From Roseiarcus sp963770035 (GTDB lineage Bacteria > Pseudomonadota > Alphaproteobacteria > Rhizobiales > Beijerinckiaceae): a stretch of DNA of 64,000 bases. Numbering within the stretch: position 1 is the first letter of the stretch; each line of letters opens with the position of its first letter. Location: NCBI GenBank assembly GCA_963770035.1, contig CAVYON010000045.1, positions 186,001-250,000 of the forward strand. Reading direction: 5' to 3'. A model generated the notes under the pieces. The model did not search any database. It had not been told where the DNA came from and saw nothing but the letters and a program-made list of their open reading frames with translations. Shown here in pieces: positions 27,100 to 35,638 of the stretch. The translations under genes and the position numbers were made by a program.

Positions 27100-29220
27100 A
27101 TGACCTCCGTTCCCGCCGATTATCTCGAACGCGTTTACGCCGGCGTGCTGGGCAAGCTGATCGGGGTCTATCTGGGCCGCCCGTTCGAAGGGTGGACCTA
27201 TCAGCGCATCATGAAAGAGCTGGGTCCGATCGAATATTACGTCCACGACCGCCTCAGCGCGCCGCTCGTGGTGACCGACGACGACGTCTCCGGAACCTTC
27301 ACCTTCGTGCGCGCGCTCGCCGAGCATGGGGTCAAGGCGGACCTCACGGCCGAAGAGATCGGCAAGACGTGGCTCAACTCGATCATCGAGCAGCGATCCA
27401 TCCTGTGGTGGGGCGGCAACGGCAATTCGACGGAGCACACGGCCTGGCTCAACCTGAAACGCGGTCTGCCGGCCCCTCAATCGGGATCGATCGCGACAAA
27501 CGGGCAGGCAGTCGCCGAACAGATCGGCGCGCAAATCTTCATCGACGGCTGGGCGCTGGTTGCGCCTGGTCAACCGAAGCTGGCGGCGAAGCTGGCCGAA
27601 GCGGCCGGCAGCGTCAGTCACGACGGCGAATCGGTCCATGCCGCCAAACTGCTTGCGGCGATGGAAGCCGAGGCGTTTCTCACCTCCGACATCGATCATC
27701 TGCTCGAGGTTGGCCTGTCGGTCATTCCCGGCAACTCGTTGATCGCCTCGCTCGTAAGGGACGTGAGGGGATGGAGCGCCGAACTGGCCGACTGGCGCGA
27801 CGCGCGGCAGAGAATCGAGGACCGCTACGGCTACGACAAATATCCGGGCAATTGCCACGTCGTGCCTAACCACGCCTTGATCCTGCTCGCGCTGATTTAT
27901 TCGCGCGGCGATTTCCATGAGGCGATGACGATCGTGAATACCGCAGGATGGGACACGGATTGCAATTCCGGCAATGTCGGCTGCCTGATCGGAATCATGC
28001 ATGGGCTCAAAGGCCTCGAGGGCGGCCCCGACTGGCGCGGCCCGCTTGCCGACCGCGCGCTGATTTCGGCCAGCGACGGCGGCTATGCGGTCAACGACGC
28101 GGCGCGGATCGCCTGCGATATCGCCAGCCTCGGGCTTGAGCTCGCCGGCCTCGCTCCGCTCACCCCGCCGAAGGACGGCGCGCAGTTTCACTTCGCCCTT
28201 CCCGGCAGCGTCCAGGGATTCATGGCCGAGCGCGACGCGATCCAAAACGATCTCATCGCCGTCGAGCACGCCGAGGTCGACGGCTGGCCGGCGCTCGCGC
28301 TGCGCTTCAAGGGGCTGGCCAAGGGACGAACCGGGGCCGCCCTGACGCCGGTCTTTTCTCCGCCGGAAGTCGTCGACATGCGGACTTATGACATGCAGGC
28401 CAGTCCGCGCGTTTATCCGGGGCAGACGGTCAAGGCGCGCCTGATCGCCGACCGCGCCAATACGTCGACGGTTCAGGCCGCCTTGCGCATCAAGGTCTAT
28501 GGGCTGAACGATAGGCTTTTCGATTTCGACGGACCCTCGCTTGCGCTCGCGCCGGGCGAGGACGGAATTTTGAGCTGGACGCTTCCCGACCTCGATGGGC
28601 AGCCGATCCAGAAAATCGGCGTCGCCTTGACGTCAGGCGAGAGAAGAGCCGACGGAACCGTCTTCCTCGATTACCTTCGCTGGGACGGCGCGCCGCTGGT
28701 GACGCTGCGCCGGCCCAAGGATTCGAGCGAGTTCTGGCGGAAAGCCTGGGTCAACAACGTCAGCTTCTTCAGCAAGAATTTCCGCTCCGCTTTTCGCATC
28801 TCGCAGGATCGCGGCGCCGGCATCATTGTTTGCGGCGCCCGCGACTGGAGGGACTATCGCGTCGCCAGCGACGTGGCGGTGCATCTGGGATCGAGTGCGG
28901 GCCTCGCCGCGCGCGTCCAGGGTCTCAGGCGCTACTACGCCCTGCAACTGGAGGCGGGGAACAAGGCGTGTCTGGTCAAAGTGCGCGACGACGCCCGCAC
29001 CATTTTGGCCGAGGCGCCATGCCGCTGGACCCTTGAGGAACCAATAACGCTGGCGCTCGAGGTTCGCGGCGCAGAGATAACGGGCTTTGCCGGCGCGGCG
29101 ACCTTGCGCGGGACCGACGACAGCGACACTCCGTTCGAAAATGGGGGAATCGGTCTGGTGATCGCCGAGGGCGCGCTTTCCGCCGATGAAATTCAGGTCC
29201 GGCCGCTGTCGCCAGATTGA
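27100..29220 (+). CDS. ADP-ribosylglycohydrolase-fold protein with C-terminal beta domain
   Basis: 706 residues. The first 345 are an ADP-ribosylglycohydrolase (DraG/ARH) domain: start YLERVYAGVLGKLIGVYLGRPFEGW, metal-binding acidic cluster VTDDDVSGTF near 60, and the second metal motif NTAGWDTDCNSGNVG near 283. The remaining 360 residues are beta-rich with no recognised motif and look like one or two carbohydrate-binding-type sandwiches. No signal peptide, so cytosolic. It follows the permeases by 49 bp in the LacI-controlled operon, suggesting it hydrolyses an N- or O-glycosidic bond in the imported compound rather than a protein modification. This function is inference. Confidence 0.82.
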   Translation: MTSVPADYLERVYAGVLGKLIGVYLGRPFEGWTYQRIMKELGPIEYYVHDRLSAPLVVTDDDVSGTFTFVRALAEHGVKADLTAEEIGKTWLNSIIEQRSILWWGGNGNSTEHTAWLNLKRGLPAPQSGSIATNGQAVAEQIGAQIFIDGWALVAPGQPKLAAKLAEAAGSVSHDGESVHAAKLLAAMEAEAFLTSDIDHLLEVGLSVIPGNSLIASLVRDVRGWSAELADWRDARQRIEDRYGYDKYPGNCHVVPNHALILLALIYSRGDFHEAMTIVNTAGWDTDCNSGNVGCLIGIMHGLKGLEGGPDWRGPLADRALISASDGGYAVNDAARIACDIASLGLELAGLAPLTPPKDGAQFHFALPGSVQGFMAERDAIQNDLIAVEHAEVDGWPALALRFKGLAKGRTGAALTPVFSPPEVVDMRTYDMQASPRVYPGQTVKARLIADRANTSTVQAALRIKVYGLNDRLFDFDGPSLALAPGEDGILSWTLPDLDGQPIQKIGVALTSGERRADGTVFLDYLRWDGAPLVTLRRPKDSSEFWRKAWVNNVSFFSKNFRSAFRISQDRGAGIIVCGARDWRDYRVASDVAVHLGSSAGLAARVQGLRRYYALQLEAGNKACLVKVRDDARTILAEAPCRWTLEEPITLALEVRGAEITGFAGAATLRGTDDSDTPFENGGIGLVIAEGALSADEIQVRPLSPD

Positions 29221-29249
29221 AGGAAAGGCCGGCGCTGCATGACGCCGCG

Positions 29250-29297
29250 CCTGCGGCAATTGGCCTTGGGACTTCGGCACATAGGTTGCGTAATCCA
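29250..29297. repeat. Direct repeat bracketing the ABC/ADPRH operon, right copy
   Basis: Partner of 22561-22607 (GACTTCGGC… GGTTGCGTAATCC). It starts 30 bp after the ADPRH stop. The pair could be remnants of the insertion of the operon or copies of a small dispersed element. Confidence 0.55.
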
Positions 29298-29340
29298 ACA
29301 GCAAGCCCCGCCCGTCTTGGTCTTTGCGAACGGAAAAGCG

Positions 29341-29610
29341 ATGGAAAGATCACTGGAATTCAACATCGCAGGCTGCGGTTTCCTGCCGCCGCGCATGACA
29401 ATGGCTCAGAAGACTGCGATCGAGGTCGCCCGCCTCAACAATTTCGACATGGCCAAGGTGCGTCCGGCGCTCGATACCTACGATGAACGATGCTCCCCGT
29501 GCTGGGTCATCGTGGAGCACCCCGATCGCGCCGAAGTCGTCTACGAGAACGACCCCGTTTTCGTCGCCTCGATGCGCAACCGGCCGGGACGGTTCGTCGC
29601 GCCGGCGTAA
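29341..29610 (+). CDS. Small hypothetical protein
   Basis: 89 residues from ATG 29341 (MERSLEFNIAGCGFLPPRM), without a strong ribosome site. The middle (YDERCSPCWVIVEHPDRAEVVYENDPVF) has a CxxC and looks folded, so it may be real. The frame continues upstream through the dispersed repeat, which I exclude. No family recognised. Confidence 0.45.
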   Translation: MERSLEFNIAGCGFLPPRMTMAQKTAIEVARLNNFDMAKVRPALDTYDERCSPCWVIVEHPDRAEVVYENDPVFVASMRNRPGRFVAPA

Positions 29611-29709
29611 GGCAGGGCGGCCCGTCTCGCCGAAGGCTTACCAGCGGCCAGGCAACCTTTGCGGGACCTTGCGCATTATCTGCGCATCCTATGCCGAAGG
29701 GACGCGCAC

Positions 29710-29913
29710 ATGAACCAGCAGCCTGACGAGACCCCAGCCCCGGATGCTTCGCAATCCGTCGACCGCCTCAAGGCGACTTCAAAAAGGCTGAAGGACAGGA
29801 TTGAAGTGGAGAAGCACCGGCACGACTTGCCGCTCGATTCCAACCTCGGCGACCCCAACTGGGAGGAACAGGCGAAGGACGGGCATCTCGACCTTCCGCC
29901 CGAGGAGGAGTGA
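29710..29913 (+). CDS. Small charged hypothetical protein
   Basis: 67 residues from ATG 29710 (MNQQPDETPAPDASQ), with a Pro/Asp-rich start, a basic helix (RLKATSKRLKDRIEVEK) and an acidic tail ending PPEEE. Probably soluble and partly disordered. No family recognised. It converges with the MntR-like gene across the structured region 29925-29984. Confidence 0.45.
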   Translation: MNQQPDETPAPDASQSVDRLKATSKRLKDRIEVEKHRHDLPLDSNLGDPNWEEQAKDGHLDLPPEEE

Positions 29914-29924
29914 TCGGGCGCGTT

Positions 29925-29984
29925 CGCCCTGTAGGCGCGAGCGGCGATCGCGCCACCGCGGTCAGCGACCGCGGCTACAGGGCG
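29925..29984. terminator. Three-way-junction palindrome, probable bidirectional terminator
   Basis: A 10-bp outer stem CGCCCTGTAG (29925-29934) / CTACAGGGCG (29975-29984) encloses two hairpins: GCGCGA/TCGCGC (29935-29953) and CCGCGGTC/GACCGCGG with loop AGC (29956-29974). It fills exactly the gap between the convergent genes ending at 29913 and 29985. No U-run, so classical intrinsic termination is uncertain, though a stable cloverleaf-like fold is clear. Confidence 0.6.
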
Positions 29985-30428
29985 CTACGTTTCGGCCGCG
30001 GCCGCAAGGAAGCGGGCAAACGCCTTAAGCGTCGCGTCCGAGGCATGATGCTCCATGCCTTCCGCATCCGCTTCCGCGGCTTCGCTGGGAACGCCGACCG
30101 CGACAAGGAGTTTGACCACGAGGCGGTGCCGCGCGCGCGCCTGGTCGGCCAGTTTGCGGCCGGCGGCGGTGAGGAAGATGCCGCGATAGGGCCGGGACGT
30201 CACAAAGCCCTCCCGTTTCAGGCGGCCCAGCCCCTTGACCGCAGTGGGATGGGTGACGCCGAGGCGTTTGGCGACCTCCGTCGTCCGGGCCTCGCCAAAG
30301 GCGTCCGTGAGATCGGCGATGAGTTCCACATAATCCTCGAACAGCGCATTCGATTGCGCCTGGCGGGCCTTGCCGAAGCGAACCGCCTGGGTGGGCTCGG
30401 CCGGCAGTTCGGCCGTCTGAGCCGACAT
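29985..30428 (-). CDS. mntR: MntR/DtxR-family metal-dependent repressor
   Basis: 147 residues from ATG 30428 (MSAQTAELPAEP); a start at 30476 would add 16 residues. Winged HTH (DAFGEARTTEVAKRLGVTHPTAVKGLGRL) followed by the metal-binding/dimerisation helices with the typical RHRLVVKLLVAVGVP… AEADAEGMEHHAS segment, in which His and Glu residues bind Mn(II) or Fe(II). No C-terminal SH3-like domain, as in MntR. Divergent from the Nramp-like transporter with a strong dyad between, so it most likely represses that gene when metal is plentiful. Confidence 0.85.
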   Translation of the reverse strand: MSAQTAELPAEPTQAVRFGKARQAQSNALFEDYVELIADLTDAFGEARTTEVAKRLGVTHPTAVKGLGRLKREGFVTSRPYRGIFLTAAGRKLADQARARHRLVVKLLVAVGVPSEAAEADAEGMEHHASDATLKAFARFLAAAAET

Positions 30429-30615
30429 TGCCCCGGCGCCCTCCCTCGCCTCGCGTTCTCGTGTCCGGGCCACCATGCCAAAGCCCTCAGTCCAAAGCCC
30501 TCAGTCGTTGACCGTCCGCAGGAGCCAACCGCTTGGGCGAAAACAAATGATAGCACCGCGCCATTGTGAGCCCAAGCCTCGAATGTGAAGCTTGCTCGCC
30601 GCAAGGTGAACTCTT

Positions 30616-30647
30616 GACTTGAATGTAGCCGTGGCTACACTCAAGTC
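30616..30647. promoter_or_regulatory. MntR-type dyad operator
   Basis: GACTTGAATGTAGCC (30616-30630) and its near-perfect complement GGCTACACTCAAGTC (30633-30647), spaced by GT, match at 14 of 15 pairs. It lies 54 bp upstream of the transporter ATG and in the gap of the divergent repressor gene. Size and symmetry fit a DtxR/MntR dimer site and no other regulator gene is adjacent. Confidence 0.75.
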
Positions 30648-30700
30648 CTATTCCGAACGGGTCGACGCAAGCGCCCGCCGCGACGAGCTTCGGAGACATC

Positions 30701-32092
30701 ATGAGCGAGAACGGAGCAAAGACGGGGATAAACGCCCTGCCGCTGCGCGGCGACGAGCGCATCACCTACGAAGACGTCCTGCGCGGCCGCGATCGCCTCG
30801 AAGTCCTGAAGACCCGCGCCTCCAAGAAAACGTTGCGGCTCTTGTGGTTGCTCGCCGGTCCGGGCGTTCTGGTCATGCTCGGGGAGAACGACGGCCCCAG
30901 CATGGTTTCCTACGCGACCACTGGGGCCACCTTTGGCGTGGGCTTCTTCGTGCCGTTCATCCTCCTGACCTTCCTGATGGCGTTCGTCGTGCAGGAAATG
31001 ACGGTGCGGCTCGGCGCCGCGACCCATCGCGGTCACGCCGAACTCATCTTCCAGCGGTTCGGTCCGTTCTGGGGTTATTTCGCCATGGGCGACCTCGTGT
31101 TCGGCAATCTGTTGACGCTGGTCACGGAATTCATCGCCATCCAGGCCGGCGGCCTCTATTTCGACCTCCCGCCCTGGCTTTCCGTTTCGATCGGCGTGGT
31201 GGCCGTCGTCGGCTCGCTGGCGTTTCGGCGCTACGCGACCTGGGAGCGCGCGCTCATGGGGCTCGCCGTCTTCAACCTGCTGTTCGTCCCCGCGGCGCTG
31301 CTTTCGCAACCGGACGGGGCGGCGCTCGGCCGGGCGCTCGTCACCTGGGGTCCGTTGCCGGGCGGCTTCAACACGGCTTTCCTCACCCTGGTGCTCGCCA
31401 ATGTCGGCGCGACGGTGACGCCTTGGATGATCTTCTTCCAGCAGAGCGCGGTCGTGGACAAGGGCCTGACCCGCGCCGACCTGCCGCAAGGTCGGACGGA
31501 TACCGCCATCGGGGCGATTTTGGCGGCGGTGGCCGCGATCGCCACGGTGGTCGCGACGGCGCCGCTGTTTTCCGCCAAGGTCGACGTGTCGCAATTCGCC
31601 AACGGCGCAGATTTCGCCACCGCGCTGGTTCCGCTGATCGGCCGGACCGGAGCGACCCTGTTTGCGCTCGGCATCCTCGAGGCGGGGCTGGTCGCCGCCA
31701 TGACGATCTCCACCAGCTCGTCCTATGCGCTCTCGGAAACGATCTCGGCCACGGAAAAAGCCACCGTCCGGCACAGCCTGAACCTCGATTTCGCGCACGG
31801 CCGGCTGTTCTATTCGGTGGCGATCGTCTCGACCGTCGTGGCCGCGGCGATCGTGCTCATCCCTGGTGCGCCGCTGCTCGCCATGACGCTGACGGTCAAC
31901 GTCATCGCCACCTTGCTGATGGGTCCGGCGCTGCTGTTGCTGCTCCTCCTCGCCAACGATCGAGAAATCATGGGCGATCTGGCGAACGGCCATTGGGCGA
32001 ACCTCGCCGGCGGAACGATCGTCGTCGCCATTGCCCTTGTCGGCGCGCTCTACGGCGTGATCACCGCCTTTCCGGGCATCCTGGGCAAGTAG
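30701..32092 (+). CDS. Nramp-related divalent metal transporter (NRMT-like)
   Basis: 463 residues with about 11 TM helices. The Nramp core is recognisable (GPGVLVMLGENDGPSMVSYATTGATFG in TM1, written here as family landmark, and ANVGATVTPWMIFFQQ in TM6), but the canonical TM1 DPGN reads ENDGPS and the TM6 MPH reads TPW. Those changes at the metal site are what distinguish Nramp-related Mg/Mn transporters (NRMT) from classical MntH, so I would not call it MntH. The dyad and divergent MntR-like gene argue for manganese or magnesium homeostasis. A small membrane protein follows 9 bp downstream. Confidence 0.8.
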   Translation: MSENGAKTGINALPLRGDERITYEDVLRGRDRLEVLKTRASKKTLRLLWLLAGPGVLVMLGENDGPSMVSYATTGATFGVGFFVPFILLTFLMAFVVQEMTVRLGAATHRGHAELIFQRFGPFWGYFAMGDLVFGNLLTLVTEFIAIQAGGLYFDLPPWLSVSIGVVAVVGSLAFRRYATWERALMGLAVFNLLFVPAALLSQPDGAALGRALVTWGPLPGGFNTAFLTLVLANVGATVTPWMIFFQQSAVVDKGLTRADLPQGRTDTAIGAILAAVAAIATVVATAPLFSAKVDVSQFANGADFATALVPLIGRTGATLFALGILEAGLVAAMTISTSSSYALSETISATEKATVRHSLNLDFAHGRLFYSVAIVSTVVAAAIVLIPGAPLLAMTLTVNVIATLLMGPALLLLLLLANDREIMGDLANGHWANLAGGTIVVAIALVGALYGVITAFPGILGK

Positions 32093-32101
32093 GAGATGGC
32101 C

Positions 32102-32293
32102 ATGGCGTACGATCCCGAACTCGTCCGCGCGCTCGAACCCGATCAATTGGTCGCCGTGACCATGCGCCCTTACCCGCGGCGCAAATTAACGCGCGGCCTC
32201 ATCGCGCTCCTCATCGCGCTGCGCGTATTCATCCTCATTGCGGTGCCGATCGTCATCTATGCGTTCGTTCGCGCGCTGCTCACGCCGCAGTAA
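32102..32293 (+). CDS. Small single-TM protein in the metal-transporter operon
   Basis: 63 residues: soluble N-terminus (MAYDPELVRALEPDQLVAV), a basic patch (RPYPRRKLTRG) and a hydrophobic helix (LIALLIALRVFILIAVPIVI). ATG 32102 is preferred to 32096 because AGGAG at 32091-32095 leaves a 6-bp spacer. The positive patch before the TM predicts the N-terminus in the cytosol. Probably a subunit or regulator of the transporter; no family recognised. Confidence 0.65.
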   Translation: MAYDPELVRALEPDQLVAVTMRPYPRRKLTRGLIALLIALRVFILIAVPIVIYAFVRALLTPQ

Positions 32294-32339
32294 CGGAACG
32301 CACGATCCGCGCCGAGGGACGGCGCGAGAACGCGCTCTT

Positions 32340-32930
32340 TCACACCAGCGGCGGCTCGGCGCCGCCGGGCCCGAGCGAGCGCTGCACCATGACGGTGTCG
32401 GTCCAGTGGCCGAACTTAAAGCCAATCGACGGCAGGTAGCCGACCTGGCGGAAGCCGAAGCTTTCGTGCAGCCCGAGCGAGGCCAAATTGGCGGCGTCGA
32501 TATAGCCGATCATCTGGCGGAATCCGGCCGCCGCGCAGGCGTCGATCAGCGCGCCCATCAGCAACCGGCCGACGCCGCGGCGCAGGTGGTCGTTATGGAC
32601 GTAGATCGAATGCTTGACGGCGTAGCGGTAGGCTGGCCGCTTGCGGAACGGCACGGCGTAGGCGTAGCCGAGCACCGCCCCGGTCTCCTCGGCGAGAATG
32701 TGGGGCATCTTGCGCCGCTGCATCGACTTCCGCCGGCGCTTGATGTCCTCGGCGTCCGGCGTCTCGAACACGCCGCTGTCGAGCCCCGGATCGACCCCGC
32801 GCCGGATGTGATGCAGATAGATGGCGAGCATGGCCGGCACGTCGCCGTCGCGCGAGTCGCGTACTGTTATCCGCGGCGGCGCCGATGGCCGCGGCTCGAG
32901 CGCGCTTTCAGAGTTCAGTTTTGAGTCCAT
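32340..32930 (-). CDS. GNAT-family N-acetyltransferase
   Basis: 196 residues with the GNAT acetyl-CoA site (HLRRGVGRLLMGALID, R/Q-x-x-G-x-G/A type) and the C-terminal segment ANLASLGLHESFGFRQVGYL typical of the phosphinothricin/methionine-sulfoximine acetyltransferase subgroup. Cytosolic; it probably acetylates an amino-acid-like amine. It lies 12 bp downstream of the decarboxylase gene on the same strand, so it is likely co-transcribed. Confidence 0.82.
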   Translation of the reverse strand: MDSKLNSESALEPRPSAPPRITVRDSRDGDVPAMLAIYLHHIRRGVDPGLDSGVFETPDAEDIKRRRKSMQRRKMPHILAEETGAVLGYAYAVPFRKRPAYRYAVKHSIYVHNDHLRRGVGRLLMGALIDACAAAGFRQMIGYIDAANLASLGLHESFGFRQVGYLPSIGFKFGHWTDTVMVQRSLGPGGAEPPLV

Positions 32931-32942
32931 CGTCGTCCCGAA

Positions 32943-35300
32943 TCACTCCCTGACGACATAGGTATAGAAGCGAACGACGCCGGAATCGTCGACTTCCCGA
33001 TAGAGGCCCTGGATTTCCGATTCGAAGCCCGGAAAGACGTTGGCCCCCTTCTCGAACATCTTCAGGTACTCGATCATCGGCCGGGCGCGGGCGTCGAGCC
33101 GCTCGCCCGGCACGATCGTGGCGATGCCGGGCGGATAGACGACGAACAGGGTCGTGGCGACCCGCCCCTCGAGCTCGTCGAGCGGCACGTAGTCGAGGTT
33201 GTTGCGCGTCAGATGGAGCTGGGCCTCGCGCGGCGTCATCGCCGGGGTAGGGATATGCTCGGCTGCGAACTGCGCCTTCTGCAGCCGGCTGATGTCGTGG
33301 GCGCGATAGAAGGCGTGCATCTCGCCGCAGAGGTCCCGCAGCCGCAGGCCGCGGTAGCGCTTCGGACGCTTGGCGACGAACTCAGGCATCACGTCGTCGA
33401 GAGCCGCGTTGTCGTCGTGCAGCCGCTTGAAGGCGACCAGCGTCGAGACCAGCGTCCCCGCCTTGCTCGCCTCGACCCCGGGGGTGAGCAGGAACAGCAT
33501 CGAGTTGAGATCGTTCTTCTCGGCCACCACGCGGTTCTCGCGCAGATGCTGGACGACCACCGGCGCCGGGATCCCGTGCGGCTCGTAGTCGCCGGTCTTG
33601 CGGTCGAAGCCGGGGGTGAGTAGCGTGAGCTTGGCCGGATCGGTGATCGCGTAGCCCTCCTCGACGGCGTGGAAGCCGTGCCAGGCCTGCCCCGGGGCGA
33701 GCGCCCAGTAGCGCGGGTCGCGGGCCAGCAGATCGGTCGACACGCTCTCCCACGGAACGTCATGCGCGCCCCCCTCATAAGCCGCGTCGCGGATCGCCAC
33801 GCGGTCGGGCACGAACGGATCGAAGAACCAGCGCCGCGCCGGATCGCGCTCCTTCTCCTCGAATTCGCGCCTGACTGCGCGGAGCTTCTTCCTCAGCTCG
33901 ATGCCGAGCCGGATGGTGTCGTCCCACAGTACCTCGCCCGACCGGCCCTTCATCATCTGCGCGCCGACGTCGAGCGAGGCGAACAAGGGATAGAACGGCG
34001 AGGTCGAGGCGTATTGCATGAAGCTTTCGTTGAAGCGACGGTGATCGAGGCGCCGCCGCTGGCCCTTGATGTGGCTGTCGCGCCTATGGATCTGCGAGGC
34101 CTGGGAGAAGCTCGCGAGCTGCTTGTGGGTCGACTGGGTGGCGACGATGCCCGGCGACGTCTCGTCGAGCCCCTTCAGCCCCATAGCGAAGCGGCTCTCA
34201 TAGATCGGGTGGAACTTCATGAAGCCCGCCCACGCCTCGTCGAACATGATGTAGTCGCATAACGGCCCGATCCGCTCGAGCGTTCGCTGGGCGTTGTAGA
34301 TCGTGCCGTCATAGGTGCATTGCTCGATGACCGCGACCCGGAAAGGGCGCTCGCGCGTTGAGGCCTCCGGATCCTTGACCAGCGGATTGGCGCGGATGCG
34401 CTCGCGGATCGCCGTCTCGTCCAGTTCTTCCGGCCGGATCGGGCCGATCAGGCCGTAGGCGTTGCGGTCGGTCGAAAGGTAGATCGGGATGCCGCCCGCC
34501 ATCAGAAGCGCGCCTTGGTGGGCGGCCTTGTGATTGTTGCGGTCGAACAGCACGAGATCGCCCTCGGCGATCAGGCTTGTCAGCACGATCTTGTTGGACG
34601 ACGAAGTGCCGTTCAGGACGAAGTAGGTCTTCTCGGCTCCGAAGATCGCCGCCGCCTCCTTCTGCGCCTGCAGAGCTGGCCCCTCGTGGGTTAGCAGATC
34701 GCCGAGCTCCAGGATCGAGTTGTCGAGGTCGTCGCGGAACACCGCTTCGCCCAGGTGCTCCATGAAGATCCGCCCGATCGGGCTGCGGCTGTAGAAGATG
34801 CCGCCGTTATGGCCCGGGCAGGTCCAGAGCTGGTTGCCCTCCTCGGCGTAATCAACCAGGGCGCCGAAGAACGGCGTCTTCAGCGTCTCGGCGTATTGCT
34901 TGAGGCGCGAGACGAGGTTCCTGGCGATGAACTCGGGCGTCTCCTCGGCGAGGAACACATAGCCGTCAATATAGTCGAGCACCTCGACCGGAATATCCTC
35001 GAATCGCTTGCGCCGGACAAGGATCACGATCGGCATGTCGAGCCCGCGTCGCCGCATCACGTTGATCAGCGAGGCGGCCTTGCCCTCGATGCCTTTCTTG
35101 CCCCAGTCAACGACCAGGAGGCCGATCGCGGCGTCGGTCTGGACGGCGATCTCCGCGTCTTCGACCCGTCGGGCCTTGATCACCTGGAAGCCCATCCGCT
35201 CGATCGCGGTGATGATCTGGTTGACCCTGAGGCCCTCGAGATCGTCGGCGTCGAACATCGGCGCGGAGAACAGGAAGGTGAATTGCTGGAAGAAGTTCAT
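32943..35300 (-). CDS. Orn/Lys/Arg decarboxylase (fold-type I, PLP)
   Basis: 785 residues, full length for the acid-inducible/biosynthetic class: N-terminal receiver-like wing domain (about 1-135), PLP-binding large domain with STHKQLASFSQAS carrying the Schiff-base Lys (near residue 390) and MFDEAWAGFMKFHP upstream, and the C-terminal domain (VYPPGIATIVPGER). It decarboxylates a basic amino acid to a polyamine or diamine, consuming a proton. Which amino acid cannot be decided from the motifs. It is divergent from the MaoC-Pta/AckA operon, which suggests a role in acid or low-oxygen conditions. Confidence 0.88.
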   Translation of the reverse strand: MNFFQQFTFLFSAPMFDADDLEGLRVNQIITAIERMGFQVIKARRVEDAEIAVQTDAAIGLLVVDWGKKGIEGKAASLINVMRRRGLDMPIVILVRRKRFEDIPVEVLDYIDGYVFLAEETPEFIARNLVSRLKQYAETLKTPFFGALVDYAEEGNQLWTCPGHNGGIFYSRSPIGRIFMEHLGEAVFRDDLDNSILELGDLLTHEGPALQAQKEAAAIFGAEKTYFVLNGTSSSNKIVLTSLIAEGDLVLFDRNNHKAAHQGALLMAGGIPIYLSTDRNAYGLIGPIRPEELDETAIRERIRANPLVKDPEASTRERPFRVAVIEQCTYDGTIYNAQRTLERIGPLCDYIMFDEAWAGFMKFHPIYESRFAMGLKGLDETSPGIVATQSTHKQLASFSQASQIHRRDSHIKGQRRRLDHRRFNESFMQYASTSPFYPLFASLDVGAQMMKGRSGEVLWDDTIRLGIELRKKLRAVRREFEEKERDPARRWFFDPFVPDRVAIRDAAYEGGAHDVPWESVSTDLLARDPRYWALAPGQAWHGFHAVEEGYAITDPAKLTLLTPGFDRKTGDYEPHGIPAPVVVQHLRENRVVAEKNDLNSMLFLLTPGVEASKAGTLVSTLVAFKRLHDDNAALDDVMPEFVAKRPKRYRGLRLRDLCGEMHAFYRAHDISRLQKAQFAAEHIPTPAMTPREAQLHLTRNNLDYVPLDELEGRVATTLFVVYPPGIATIVPGERLDARARPMIEYLKMFEKGANVFPGFESEIQGLYREVDDSGVVRFYTYVVRE

Positions 35301-35638
35301 TCTTTTTCGGACCTGGGGAGGGTCGGGCGCGGCGGGCGCCCCTCAAGCCGCACAGCTAAGACAGGATGGCGGCGACAGAATCAAGGCGTTTATCCGACAC
35401 GCGCCGCCGCCGCCCTGCCGATCCGACTCCCCTTACGGAATGCGTCCATTGGTCGCGCAGCGAGGCTGCTCTAGGTGGGCCCGGAGAGGGTTAAGGTCAC
35501 CTTGGCGTCACGCTGCGGCGCTAATTGTGCATTGCAACAACGACCGCCCGGGCGCATGAGAAGACTGGCCGGCTCCCTTCGCTTCGAGCGCGCGAAGCGG
35601 CGGCGGAGCCTGGACGCCCGGCCGGCGCAGAGGCTGAC
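35301..35638. other. Divergent intergenic region
   Basis: About 340 bp between the decarboxylase and MaoC-Pta starts. A frame open from 35525 in line with the Pta gene is low-complexity Arg/Ala-rich and not family-like. No clear operator or terminator seen; both promoters should be here. Confidence 0.4.

Noticed and set aside
30701..32092. Classical MntH
   Set aside because: The TM1 DPGN and TM6 MPH motifs are replaced; called NRMT-like instead.
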